From Phylloscopus collybita (taxonomy: Eukaryota > Chordata > Aves > Passeriformes > Phylloscopidae), in assembly GCA_027886175.1 (NCBI GenBank), contig JAJNNQ010000018.1:20565001-20629000 (forward strand): 64,000 nt of DNA, in the 5' to 3' direction. Each line of letters opens with the position of its first letter. The stretch's first letter is position 1. This document shows, piece after piece, positions 25,901-38,274 of the stretch. A program made the position numbers and the translations under genes. The notes under the pieces are model-generated. The model was given only the letters and a program-made list of their open reading frames with translations. It ran no database searches and was not told the origin of the DNA.

Positions 25901-27473
25901 AATAATAAATTTACGAATTCATAAATTCAAGAAAGGTCACACTCTTATGAGTTACCAGTGGTTTGATCTTAGGGTGCACTTTGCTGCCATATTCCAACCA
26001 CCTACAATGTTTCACAATTATGCCTTTCTTAAAAACAAAGGGGTATTCCCAACATACTAATCCTTATTTAGTAATATTACTTCTGTTGCTTTTCTACTAT
26101 ATGATGGGCTCTTCATCCTATCTCACGCTACTGCTGTGTTCAGTGAAGCTCCTGCTGTGCTTTCAGATATGGATGCAATTCATTGATAACTACAATGATT
26201 CCATAAATCAACATTTCTGCCTTTCAGACAGTCAATAAAGACTGCCAAAACTCTGAATGCTGAAAATGAAAGAGCACAGCATATTCAAGCAAATGTCAAA
26301 AACAGGCATAAAAATGAAATAGTCCACTTCCTCCCAATAAACTTTGCAGCTTCCTTAGAGCTGCAGATGTCCAATAGCCTTGTGTGATGACTTTACTTCA
26401 CTGCAAAAGTGATGTGGCAATAACCTATTCTCTTCTCAGCACCTCCCTGAACTTCATTTTGTTCCATGTCACATTTATGAAGGTTGTGACCCCATGCAGC
26501 AGACATTGGGAGGTTGTCTTATTTGATCAATACTTCAGACAATAAAAATTCTGGTGAGAGCATACTACCTTAACACACTTGTTGAATTTAACTTGCATTT
26601 GATGCAACCATTCCCAAATGGGACGGTTTATGCCAACTGAGGATCAAATCCAGAAGTCTTTCTCATAATCAAAACAGCCATTGTAGTGAAAATAAGGTCT
26701 GAGTAAACCTCAGTTCCCTCTTTGTGCAGCCAGTTATCTCTGAAACTCTAAAAAAAGTTGATGATAAGCTTTAGGATTTATCTCGAAACCATCCATTCTT
26801 TATATGTAATATTTAAATATCTATGCTACACTAGCACATATTGATGGGAAAAACCCTAATTTCTATCCAAGCATTGTGTTACAGCTCTGTAGTTGGATGT
26901 GATATTCAGAAGCTGAGTGGCTGAAAAACAAAAACCACCCTAAAACTAGTTTTATTGCAAAACTTTCCAAAATAGTTTCCTTTTCCCTGAAGTATGCTCT
27001 CCATCAGATCTTTCTGCTGGCTATGGGAAAAAAGCCACCTAGTGCATGAAGTACTTTAAGTCAGCTTGTAGCACAATAACTTCTAGCATAGAAAATGCCT
27101 GTTAAATATACTATTCATGATAATTAATCTCAGCCTCAGTCTGCATTGAAAAATGGGCAGAGAGAAAAGGAAGATGATCTGGTAGCACCAAATCCCTGAC
27201 CTTTTCTTATTTTCTTAGATAAAAGAAGTGGTCTGAGTGGTAAAGACCAATTCAACTTCACTGGCTTCAGCAGTAATTGGGTGGTGGGGATGAACCTGGT
27301 GTTTCAAAGAACATGCAAGACAGACGCCTTTCTGAGTACATTGATCACTATTATTTTAGGGTGGCATCATGTAGTGCTCACTCAACTATTTAATCTCATT
27401 TAAAATTATTTTCCTTCCATGTTAATATCCAAAAATCTGATATTTTTAATATTTTTCGTTTTCCATGATACAG
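22908..27473. other. Unique sequence, nothing firmly recognised
   Basis: About 4.6 kb with no recognised mobile element. Open frames such as 24785-25021 and 25670-26238 plus lack domains. The segment around 25080-25215 looks evenly A+T-rich in the manner of conserved noncoding DNA; this is only an impression. Confidence 0.45.
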
Positions 27474-27578
27474 CTTCTAATCAGAAAACTGCAATTTTAT
27501 TTAGGTGTAAAAACATCAGTATTTATCACAATGAAGCAAGATCTCTACACAGCACAGAAACGTATCTCAGAGGTACAG
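27474..27578 (+). CDS. Candidate internal coding exon, 105 bp, unidentified
   Basis: The acceptor is TTTTTCGTTTTCCATGATACAG (AG at 27472-27473) and the donor CAG/GTGAGA starts at 27579. The 105 bases are open in two frames. The phase-0 frame (LLIRKLQFYLGVKTSVFITM, then KQDLYTAQKRISEVQ) ends with a charged helical segment and is compatible with the phase-0 exit of the candidate at 8777-8856 and phase-0 entry of the one at 47449-47511. The other frame is open phase 1 to phase 1. Two open frames make the reading ambiguous. I do not recognise the protein and would not rule out chance. Confidence 0.25.
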
Positions 27579-30500
27579 GTGAGAAATCTCTCCTAAACAT
27601 CTTATTTACAGAATGCAAATAGGATGGATTTCTTAAGCTGACTGGCAGAAACATGAAAATTTTCAAAACCTTAACCAGCTACTTAAAAGTTCTGGTTTTG
27701 CCACTGACTGTCACCAGCTGCTCTAAAGAAGTCTTCACACACAGGACATTTGCCTCAAGCCTAAAGGTTCCTGGTGAAAGGCTGAAATGTAAAATTGTCT
27801 CAGGTTCTGAGAAGGCTTGCAGAGCATTTCACAGCAGGACAGTAACAGGACATGCAGTACTGAGTACTTTTACTCATTGCCCTGCACCTCAGCCTTCATT
27901 TCTAACTGTGGTTGTTTGGTTTAGACCTTGACAAAAATGTCTGAGGAATCTCCCACAAAAAAATAAACCAGTGAAACTTCTGGGACTTAAGAAAATTTCT
28001 AATAATTTTACTCCTAAGATGAATATTCTATTCTTATATATTGAGAAGCTATTGCCTTCAGTGATAACCTGCCATGGTCATTTTCAGGGTGTAATCACTG
28101 GTGTGAAAAAAAAAAAAATCTCTGCTTTGAATTTCTCAGTATATTTCTCTATAAACACTTAGATAAGTTTTTGTATAGAAACATTAAGAAAATTGATACT
28201 TAGGACAAGAAGAAATATATGCATCAAAGCACTGGAGAGGAATGCTTTTGCTGGTTATGTGTTTTTCCCAGAGACACTGTTCAACAGTGCATATTCTATG
28301 CAAGACAGAGACAGATTCCTATACAGCTCTTCACTGGCTCATCCCTTATTTCACACTCGACCAATTTTAATCTCTTTCAGTTGCCACAAATAGTAAAATA
28401 GACATTATTTCCTGAAGTTATATTTAGGGGGGTCTCATCTTGGTTCTTTCCAGTGAAAAGTAAAGCAATTAAAATTGTGTTGGAGATCTATACTCATGTG
28501 CTCTCACTTCAGACATAAAAGCCCAGGAAAGCAACCTTTTTTTTTTTCTTTATACATGGCTGAAAGTTTATTTGGTTTGAGATCAAAGTTATGATTTGTT
28601 TTTTGCTAGTAATTCATAGCCAACTGCAGTCTGCCAATCCAGTTGGTATTTGCTCTTCCTCACCTCATCACCACAATAAGCATTCTGCAAAGGAGTTTGA
28701 ACTTCAAACTGATCTCTGTGAGGCAGCAAGGATTCAGCTCCTTCTGCTGTAGCTGTGTTTGGGCTACAGCAAAAAGAGAAGCAGAAGCACTACATTAATC
28801 AGCACCTATGTCTTGAAGAAACTAACAACAGCTAAGTTAGAGAGAAATTGCTGTTCTATAGTCACTTTTATGATTATTATATTTAAACTTCATCTATAGT
28901 GTTTTGTTCTTTGATGCTAAAAAATTAAATAAGAAACCTGCTTTTCTGCAAGTCAAGGGACAGTAAGGTTTACATAAAAAATGAATAGGCAAATTGTTGC
29001 AGGCAAAAAAGGCCTAGCAGACAATCAAAATGCATTTAAACTAATAATTTACAGCATTAAAATTTGTAACAACTGAAGTTTCGTTTCTTAATGCATACAT
29101 GGATGTGCGTGTGCACTTGCACAGGTGTATATAATATGCAACACAGACATGCAGAGACACAAAGTTGCATTAATTTTCCAAACTGTGAGACAAATGAATG
29201 GACAGAATCACCTCAGTCTCTTAACAAAGAGGACCACTTTTGATCTCATGTTAATTCACTCAAGTCAGGGGAATTACACCGGAGAGAGGTTTGACCCAGA
29301 ATGTCAACAATTTTGAGAAAGCACGGATTTATTTATTATGCAATTATTCACACAGAGGGACTTGCTTTCTCTTTTAAGAGGATGTGTCATGCAATTTGAT
29401 GTCTGCTGCTTCTTTTTCAGAAACTGCTTTCTCAGTTCAGGCACAGGCAGAACAAGCAGTGTCAGGGACTTACATATTCCATTTGCCTGTGTTCACAGTA
29501 GGAATATAAAGTTTGCAAGCCAGCCCTACTAAGACATGTTGCATGTTCTAGGACAGTGGAGAAGATGGGATTCCTCCTGCCTGGGTAAAGAAAAATCGAG
29601 GTGAATTGTGATGCATCTTCCCTGCACCTGTTTCCTGCTCTTTTGTTAGATCTCATCCCTCCCTTGACATATTTCAGTTTGTTTGGCTACCAGCAGCACA
29701 TCTTCCCTCTAATTCGTATCTAAAGCGCAGTAAAATGAAATCAAGGAGTCCTTTCCCACACCAAGGCAAATAGTTCAGGCTGACTTGTATGCCTTTGATT
29801 TAGAACTGCCTTCCCTCAACACATACTGGCCACACACATGTTCCATATTCCCCTTTCAACTGTATATGACTTCTCTATGGTCTCACAACTTAATTAGAAT
29901 TGGTTTGTGCACTCCTTCCAGTTAAGCGCCCAAGACCAAAGAGACACATACATAGTGGGGATGGTTGGGTAAAAGAAATGCTTTAGTTTCTTCTTTGGCC
30001 CACATTTATTTAACACCATGCACATACTGATTTTGACTATTTTGCATTCCTACAATTTTAAGTAGCTTTCTGGAACAGATTCACTAGATGTCCCTGTACC
30101 TTCTTGTGCCCCAGCTGGCAGCACAGCCACCTCTAGCTAGTAGTTACTGCAACTCTATAACTGGATTTCCTTTGCTCAAATATAGAATTAATTCTGAGGA
30201 AAATTACTATCAGTGCCTCCCTTTCTTGTTTCAAACTGAGTTTATTTCCTTGTTTACACATCTAAGTCCAAGCCTGCCCTACTTAATCCTAGACATTCAA
30301 CCAAATTTGCAAATCACCCTCAGCAGCCCCTGTGTTTAAAGGAAAGAGGTGAAGAGATTCCTTTAAGCAAGGTCATCTCAGAACTGCACTATTTATGGTA
30401 GATATCTGCTTTTTCCTTCTAACAATATGGATTCCCCAAAACAATCTTATTTGATAATAATACTTGATTAATAAAACTCAACCCCTAGCAGAAATCAACA

Positions 30501-30910
30501 GACTCCCACCATGTCTCCCAAAGCAGGTAGTTACTCAATGATTCTGGATCTCTCCAGCAAATCTTTTCCCCAGGACCAAAATCCAAAGCCCATATAAAGT
30601 TCAAAATCAAACTCTTCCTACATCCCTTGGCAGCCAGTTTCTATAGGAAGAGCCTCAAGATCCCTGTCATCACTCAACATATTACTTAACTTACATACCA
30701 GGCATTTAGAGTTAAGCATTTAGTGCAAAAACTCAAGAAGCTTGTAACAAATATGACTTCAGAGATCAAACCCTCAGTGGGACCAAATCCTCCTGTAACA
30801 GCTCTGTGTCTTGGTAGATACCATCCCTTGTTTGCTGTCTTTCAAAAAATGGAGCTATTTAACAGTGAGCAAAATGCAGGATATATGCAGACTTGCAGAC
30901 ACATCATCAA
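27579..30910. other. Unique sequence, nothing recognised
   Basis: A strong acceptor-like run (GCTGCTTCTTTTTCAG, ending 29420) is followed by 26 open codons and a stop, but without other support. Mononucleotide A and T tracts occur near 28108 and 28540. No repeats of known family were recognised. Confidence 0.45.
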
Positions 30911-30940
30911 GAGACTCACTGTCTTGAGACTCACTGTCAT
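30911..30940. repeat. Two-copy 15-bp tandem repeat
   Basis: GAGACTCACTGTCTT is followed by GAGACTCACTGTCAT. It lies about 160 bp from a hairpin that also contains GACTCA/TGAGTC words. Confidence 0.88.
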
Positions 30941-31101
30941 ACCTCACAGAACTGTTAATGTGCCTCTCGTGCATAGAGACTAAGCAAAGTGCATGCTCTT
31001 TAGACTGGGGATTTCCAATATAAAGAGCAGGTATCAGCATTCCCCAAAAATGAAATTATGAAGAGAGTAACAGTCCTGACAGTAACATTGCTGATGAGCC
31101 T

Positions 31102-31132
31102 TGACAAGACTCAACATTCTTGAGTCTTGTCA
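31102..31132. repeat. Perfect inverted repeat, 13-bp arms, 5-nt loop
   Basis: TGACAAGACTCAA (31102-31114) pairs exactly with TTGAGTCTTGTCA (31120-31132) around CATTC. A partly matching GGACTCAGG follows on the right. Confidence 0.93.
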
Positions 31133-31617
31133 GGACTCAGGAAAACACAGCACAAGATAGTCTCTAAGGAATTCTAATACAATCTTCACCAAAAAAAATG
31201 ATGTTGGTTTGGAGTTTAATCAGTATCTTAGAAATTACATGTAAATTTACAAACTACTAAATTTATAATTAGTGTGTTATGAAACTACTTCTTCCCCTTT
31301 CTAAAATGAGAAACAAGTCAATTTACGAACTGTACAATCAGTATACCAGCATAAATAGGGATACTTCTGATTGTGCCTGCCCATGTGTTAAAAAAGAAGG
31401 CCTTTTATCTTTATGTGATAAAAATTTTAAATAGCAGTAACCCTTCATCCACAAGCTCAGGGACAGTATGGTGCCAATCACAAGATGAGGTTAGAGAGAA
31501 ATTGCTTACAGAAGTATTGTGATGAACAAATTTATTCTCCACTAGTGCCTCTGGAATATATATCACAGAAATTATTGGTCTACATTGTCAGTTCCAAACT
31601 TCCAACACAGTACTTAC

Positions 31618-31834
31618 ATAATCCTTTAAACTGTCTGGGACATAGATTAATCTGACCACAGCAACACATAACAATCACTGTGGTCACCAATAAAGCAAAG
31701 AAAAAGAAAACAAATAAGTTTAAAAAAGTTATCATTGCATAAGGACTGAATTGATCCAAAGGCAGCACCTTTAATGCACTGTCCACATGGAGCATTTTAC
31801 CTGTGATTCTGGAGCATTTCTGTGTACCAATCTT
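31618..31834 (-). CDS. Candidate transmembrane-encoding exon, unidentified gene
   Basis: On the minus strand an acceptor (GTGTCTCCTTTTAG) precedes base 31834, and a consensus GTAAGT donor (plus positions 31612-31617) follows base 31618. The 217 bases are open throughout in one frame: 72 codons plus one nt, so the next intron is phase 1. An in-frame TAG lies exactly at the acceptor, as expected when the open frame starts at the exon edge. The peptide has a polar lead, then a hydrophobic helix at about residues 33-56 (core LNLFVFFFFALLVTTVIVM), then a cysteine cluster (CCC) and a basic segment (CPRQFK). This is the layout of a single-pass membrane protein's juxtamembrane, membrane and cytoplasmic parts. 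I do not recognise the gene. Confidence 0.38.
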
Positions 31835-33794
31835 CTAAAAGGAGACACAACCCCCTCCCCCCGCCTTCAAAACGTGTAGATACTCTCAGTGATCAAATCC
31901 ATTTAAAAAGCAGCCCCTAATTAAGATTTTTTAAAAGTTAGATTTTGTATTATTAAAGCATAATGGGGTCCCCTAGGTTCCAATTAGGAAACTGATTAAA
32001 AAATCTTTGAGCTTAAAAAGCTGCAGGTAGGGAGCTCTGCTCTCAGCTGCCTTGAATTAGCATATTGATGGCACCACAGCCCTAGCTGGAAGGAAAGGCA
32101 GAGACCCTGCAGACGTTTTGCCAGGCCAGCACAGTGCTTTGTGAGCACTCCTGCTTCAGCCAAAGGAAAGAATTACTTAGACAACCAGGCCTGACCAGCA
32201 ACAAAAAAAAAGTTACAGTAAGAGAAATGTACTGGGCAAAGTATTTGCTGGTAGTGATACTTCAGGGAAAAGGTATTGGGGATTGGAGCAACATGAAACA
32301 GAAAAATTCTAAGGCAAAACAAAACCCGTGAGATTTCTGGCTTGGATTTGGAAGGTCATTAATCTATGACCTTGATCCATAACAGAGCAATGGCTTCAGT
32401 TTCAGCACACGGCAAAGTTCTGGCACAAACCCAGAAATTTGCTTTAGAAGCACCTTTGAAATTTGGGTAAACTTTCATCCTCTTGAAAACGTAAGACAAT
32501 TATCCACACTTGTTCCAAACTGAAACCCAAGAAAAGGGGGTTTAGTAGGATATTTAATGTTTTGTTCAGAGCTCTTAAACTTTAATCTGATGCTGGTAGA
32601 GTGCTTAAACCTAGTTTCATCCTAGAAGTCAGTTCCCAGACCACTCAGACACTTAATGAACCCTAGAAACCCTTGTGAGCACAGTGGCCCCCATCAATGG
32701 GAGCAGTGGGAATTTCCTACCATAGGCGCCTGGCCTGCTGCTCTACCTGTCCCTTCCTAAACTAAACAAGTGTTCTTCAACCAGAAGTAAAGGAGAAGCT
32801 TGCAAGGCTCTGCAGTAGCAGCTGTTAAGGAAATTGCTTAAATAAGGTGGTCAGGAGATGTAGTAGAAAGTTGGTGAGATAACAGAACAGAAAGCATGGG
32901 AAGGGAAGGTCTGACAGTCTGTCATAAGAGCACAGAACTGATAACCTGGTGAAACTTATCAAAGCTTGCACACTGAAGACTATTACAAGAGAAGAGGATG
33001 AAAGTGAATCATGGTTTGGTGAAAATGGGGTATTTTTATTTTAAGAACATCACTTTCGCTTCAGGCAGTTCATTTGGCAGGAGACACTGGAGGGTTTGCA
33101 CATCATCAAAGATTACTCTGGTGGATAAAGTTTAAGCAATTACAAAATTGTGCCAAGATTTCTGATGATCGAGGTGAGGGAAAAATAATTGTGATTATGG
33201 GTTTTTTAGTATCTTGCTTCATTGCTAATAAAAAAATTAATAGCTCTGAAGGACCACCTTGGCATTTTCTTTATCTTGGGTAATGTTGCAGTCTTTAGGC
33301 TCATGAACACAATGCGCTGCAGAAACATGAGCCCAAACACAGAGGGAATCTACCTTGGTTCTGGTTCAAGGACTCCCTGTTCTCTGTTGCTACTCAGGTT
33401 ACAACAGCTCACTTTCACCTGTAGTTTTTTTTGCAAAGAAGCTTTTTTCATGTTTTGAAATGGCTCTTCTGCCAAAAAGGATGTGTGAAGTAAAGGAATA
33501 AAAATGCAAAGCCAAGATAGGCATGGTTATAGCTCCCATGGCACCTCTAAATCAGATGTCTCCAGCACATGAAGTACTTTGTAATATTGAATTTGCTGCT
33601 AAACTTAGGTCTTAACTGCACTGTATGTACAGTACTTTCTAGTGGGTTTGACCAACTAGCTTGTAGCTTGTTAAATGCTATGGGCCAGCTTTGCATCTGT
33701 TTCCTTTCTGTTAGTCTCTTGACCCTATTCTCATCTCCATCACAACTTCTATCATAGGTCCTAGACTAGATCCCCCTTTAATTCCTCCCCTGAG
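31835..33794. other. Unique sequence, possible conserved noncoding DNA
   Basis: No repeats or convincing genes were recognised. The stretch 31910-32090, with several ATTA/TTAATTA-like words and CTGCAGGTAGGGAGCTCTGC, looks like vertebrate conserved noncoding DNA; conservation cannot be tested here. Confidence 0.4.
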
Positions 33795-33843
33795 GAACTA
33801 ACCAAAATCCACAGCTAAGACAGCTGTGGATTTTGGTTAGTTC
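33795..33843. repeat. Perfect inverted repeat, 22-bp arms, 5-nt loop
   Basis: Left arm 33795-33816 (begins GAACTAACCAAAATCC) is the exact reverse complement of right arm 33822-33843 (ends GGATTTTGGTTAGTTC), with loop AAGAC. This is the longest perfect hairpin I found in the window. Its right arm is also the first unit of a tandem duplication. Confidence 0.96.
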
Positions 33844-33877
33844 TCATCTGCTGGATTTTGGTTGGATCTCATCTGCT
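33828..33877. repeat. Two-copy 25-bp tandem repeat overlapping the hairpin
   Basis: GGATTTTGGTTAGTTCTCAT plus CTGCT (33828-33852) is followed by a copy with two changes (33853-33877, GGATTTTGGTTGGATCTCAT plus CTGCT). GGATTTTGGTT therefore occurs twice in direct and once in inverted orientation within about 80 bases. Confidence 0.92.
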
Positions 33878-34300
33878 GCTTCTTTTGAGAAGTGTTCTTC
33901 CCATTTCCTAGAGTAGGATATACCTGTGCTGAGAAATGACTTTGTGTCTTTGTGAAACGCTTTGCTAAGCCTGTTATAACTACCAAATACCACACACTGC
34001 ATATGTGGGCCAAAACAAAGCCATTTTCTGCTGAACACTGCTTATGAATCCTGAGTTTTGTAGATGCATATTCAAAACTGTTCAGAGACTACCTAAGTGT
34101 TCTGCACATCAACACTTTCTGTGGAAATGCCACCTAAAAATGTCAAGCGATGCCAACAGCTTTAATCCAGACTCTGAAAGTTTCTGTATATGTGAACTGT
34201 TTTCATGCATGGAAAAGGAAATGAGTGCATGAGTTCTTTCAGATCCTGTCATGCAAGGGCACACAGAGACCCCATTCCTTGTACCTTTCAGGGTGAGATT
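33878..34300. other. Unique sequence, nothing recognised
   Basis: No repeat or gene signal was identified; the open frames on both strands here overlap each other. Confidence 0.45.
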
Positions 34301-34362
34301 TAAAAACAAACAAAAAACAAACAAACAAAACAAAACAAAGCAAAACAAAAACAAACAAACAC
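34301..34362. repeat. (CAAA)n-type simple repeat
   Basis: An imperfect run of CAAA, CAAAA and CAAAAA units. The minus-strand open frame rich in phenylalanine and leucine here is a product of this repeat. Confidence 0.93.
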
Positions 34363-34550
34363 AACAGCCACATAGTGTTGCCTGCTATGCTGCAGACAGC
34401 AAAGGTAACACAAGAGACCCTTCACATAGCACTGAATATTCAGGGAAAGCCCATTTGAGGAAAAGCAATTCTTTGTGAAAATCTCTCGAGTGTTGCTAAC
34501 TTCTATAATGTATGTATGATCTGAAGAAGATGCACAGAAACAAAACAGTC

Positions 34551-34600
34551 ATCCTGGTCAGACAAAAGGTTAGTCTAACTCAGCATTATGTCCCTGGGCA
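34551..34600. repeat. Probable ancient interspersed repeat remnant
   Basis: CTGGTCAGACAAAAGGTTAG followed by TCTAACTCAGCATTATGTC resembles a motif I recall from old interspersed repeats of reptiles and birds (of the form CTGGTCAGACCAAAGGTCCA, then TCTAGCCCAGTATCCTGTC). Only about 40 bases are comparable, from memory, and the family name is uncertain. Confidence 0.4.
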
Positions 34601-37600
34601 ATCTGTAAATGCAAAGGAAAAAGTATAAAACTGGGCAAGCAGATAACAATGCTTTTCTAAATACTCCCTCATGATTCAGATATTTGTAGCTTTGAAATTG
34701 TGCCTTTAAAACATGCAATCCATCCCTCAAGAGGAACTCAGGTCATGAAAGGAGAATGAAAAGAAAGCTAAGAGTGGATGTATATATTGCCACAGTAACA
34801 GCAGCTGAACTCTAGAATCTATGCACAGGGGAGTTTCTGTTTTGAGGCAGGAAGAGACAACACGCTCTGGTGCTAACCTTGCAGAGACCCTCATGGTTAG
34901 GTAGGCCAACAGCAGATCTTGACTATTTCCTTTAGACTTATGAACTCACCTAAACTCATAAACTTTTTTTTCTAGATCAACCACTAAAGTGAGGCAACAA
35001 GTAGTTTCCTCAAATGTGGTATATTCACCTATAGATTATCATTTTGGATAAAATGCATTCATGTCTTAAGTGGAGTTAAGTGTTGACTTCTTAGAATGCC
35101 AACCACCACTGAAGATGGTAAAAAAAACCAAGAAAGAAATTATTTCAGAAAACTGTATTACAATAGTTTTGCATTTATGATGCAAATCAAGTAGTCATCC
35201 TAAAAATTTCAGTGAATATATATAATCAGGAAATGGCAAAACAAAATAATTACTTAACAGTCTTTGCAGTCAGTTCTTTTAAGGTTTATAAATTACAAGA
35301 ATTCAGGTACAGTAACAGTTTCCTTTAGGCTAATTATATAGAAAGCCAAGGAATACCCACAGTTATGCAGTTAAATAAGGATGTAGAACAATGCCCTTCT
35401 ATATTAGCAGTATTGTGCAAGATTCAGAATGGAAAACACATACAGGTTAAACAGAAAGAGACAGAAGAAGAAATCAGAGTTTATTCAATTGGCTTTTTAC
35501 AGTTACTTAAAAACAGTTCTGCAAAACAATCCTGAGAATGAGTAGCTGATATTTTTCTATGTTGCATCCCTGAAACTTATATTTTATTTATCATAAATAG
35601 ACTGTAATAACTGCAGTGCAACATGGCATATGTAATGGCAGCTGGGTTATCAAAGAATTAGGACTGCAGTTAATGATATTTATGGACACTGGAACAAGTT
35701 CTTAGCAGAAATCTTGTCTTCTCTAACTGTGCTTTTATAGCAGTAAATAATGTTACAACCATGGGATAGTATTACTAATTTATCATCCTAAAGATGATAG
35801 TGCTTCTAAAAATCACTTGAGAGGGCACACAGAAATCCACAACCCCTGTAGCACAGTGCCAAGGCACTGACTCAAAGGGAGAATGTCCCACATCCTGCTA
35901 CACTCACAGGAGTGAATCCACCACACACCCTACAGGCAGGCCTGCAAACCTAACAGGAAGCAAAATCAGTGTGATGTCCTCCTGATGTTCTGTTCAAGGC
36001 AAAATATTTGAAATTACTGGAAGCTGAAGAACTGTATTAACAGACAGAATTGTCTTGGGCTGATTTCTGAAGAGCCTCACAGGGTATGTCCTGTGGGAGC
36101 TTGTGAAATGCACTGAGGAGAGCTCCAGAAAAAGCAATCACTCACCTGAAAGAGAAAGCAGAGGAGAAATATGCAAGAATTGTGCAAGGTGAACTGGGGC
36201 CACTGAAGCCCTTTCTTGGAGGTATATGTGTATTGATTTAATATTGCAGTTTATTTCCATTGCATAAGCACTGTTTATCTTGAAAGACTACCCTGGGGAG
36301 GAGCAGACAGCTCTGGCTGCAGGCCTGTATTTTAACTAGGTTTCTTAAGACTTCCAGAGCAGAGTCAGACTATTAACGGGACTCATCTAGAAAGCTCTGA
36401 TGTCCTTGTCTCAGTGCAGACATGCCCCCACTACATGGAAACACAGAAGGAGAAAATCTCATTGCTCTATTTGTTTCTTCCTCACAACCTGTCGTTCACC
36501 AGATCCATTATATACCATGTTATCTCAAAAACTAAATTCTTAACACTGGGGAGTAGGAACTACATTTTGGTTCTGTGTTTGCACCTAATGCAATGCAGTA
36601 ATTAGTAGTCTACACTTTAAAGCAGTCATTTTGTTCCTCAGGCCACTGCTTCAAGCTGCTATAGCTTCATTTTTGCCAGCCAATTCTGTTGAAGTCGTAG
36701 TCTGCTTAATATGCATGTTTGCTCTGAGTCAAATCACCTGATATGGGAAGAATCACATCCCTCCCAGATGCAATTAATTGTCTGTTACTGTCAAGTTATT
36801 CAAAATTTTGCAATGGCAGCACCACTGCAAGCAGCTTGTTTTATTAGTTTCCAATTTATATTAATTTCATATGCTGCTGTGTATTAATATCTCTCATCTC
36901 TCTTGCCTTTAGAAATAAAAAATATGATTTATCAGCAGCCTCTTTATACTGCCAGTGTATAATTGCACATGGGCTAATTGTTAAAGTTCTGAGGGAGCTA
37001 TACTAAGGAATCAATCCTTTCATTGCTGCAGTAATGAGCTTTTAATGGCTGGCTGGCTAGACCTTCTGGCCTTCTCAGGGAGGCAAGCTTTAGCCATATC
37101 CTTTCTTTCTGCCCATTAATCATTGGTCTCCCATAACAGTGTATTAAGGCAAACAGAACTGCACTATTGAAAACGGGGAGCAAAAACCAAGACTCACTGC
37201 ATCTCATTATCTCCACTAATATATACATATAATAACACTGCAGATAATTTCCTTACATTGTTTGAAAAGAAGCCCTGGATGGCTCATGGCCATGGTAATG
37301 ATACATCAGGCTTGTCATCTTTAGGTCAGTATTTCACATCCTGGCCCGTGTAGTAGTGACCTGTAGTCATTAACAAGTGATGACATGTTTAAAACCTCAC
37401 ACTCTGGGGAAGCTGCCTCACATCCCTGACAGCTGTAACTCTCACAGCTGGTCACTGGAGAGCAATAGCATGTTTACAAAGAGCAGAAAAAACCTTGGCT
37501 CTGTGTAAGCCCTGCTCATCAATAAAAAACCATCTCTCTATTACCAACATTGTGTTCAACATAAATTCAAAATACAATCCCATACCAGCCACTGTGAAGA

Positions 37601-38274
37601 AAAATTTACTCTACTTCAGCCAAAACTAGCACTGTACCTTGTCTCAGTTCCTGACAGCAGGACAGTGGAAGAGATACACATACTTCCAAGTGACAGATTT
37701 ATGGATCCAGTAAAAGGGGAAGTGATCAAGCAAGCTGCTTTTCTCCAGCCTCTGGGCAGGGCAGTAAACATGCACTATTGACAAACCAACGGCCATGCTG
37801 CACAGCTGTACATTCTGTACCAAGGAAAGTGTTCTGCATAGTCCAGCCAGGATGTTAACAGCATTTCTGTGACCCTGCTCCCTCACTTCTCCATCAACTA
37901 TCAGGTGAGGATTCTGCAGTTCAGATCATTTTTGGGCAACATATTTTTTTATCCTTTTGAAGGAACCACACACTATCTTGCAGGCAATAGCAGCACTGGA
38001 TTGGGAGGTCACAAATCTTTTATGTTCTACCATAAAAAACACAGGCCAGGCTAAACTAGGCTTACTGCACACAGAGTAATTATACCAGCATGTCCTGTGT
38101 CACATATTATTTCTACCAAAGAGCAAAGATTTGGAAGATGGTAACTGATGAGCATAGTGTGTTTGAAGACCTGGTGTTGAGGGAAGGAAACAGCAATATG
38201 ACTGTTCAACAGGCAGAAGTAACATCCTATATTTCCTTGCAGTTACCTCATCCTCTAACACACAACACATGTAC
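34601..38274. other. Unique sequence with a conserved-element-like core
   Basis: No mobile element was recognised. A minus-strand 34-bp exon-like segment at 34950-34983 (acceptor CACTTTAG, donor GTGAGT) is open in one frame but too short to call. The core 36640-36980, with GCAATTAATTG, TTTATATTAATTTCATATGC and other homeodomain-like words, has the look of a developmental enhancer or conserved noncoding element. Confidence 0.4.

Noticed and set aside
34109..34354. Minus-strand frame starting with a phenylalanine- and leucine-rich block
   Set aside because: The block is the complement of the (CAAA)n repeat.
34950..34983. 34-bp exon-like segment on the minus strand
   Set aside because: Too short for an open frame to mean anything; splice signals alone recur by chance at this scale.
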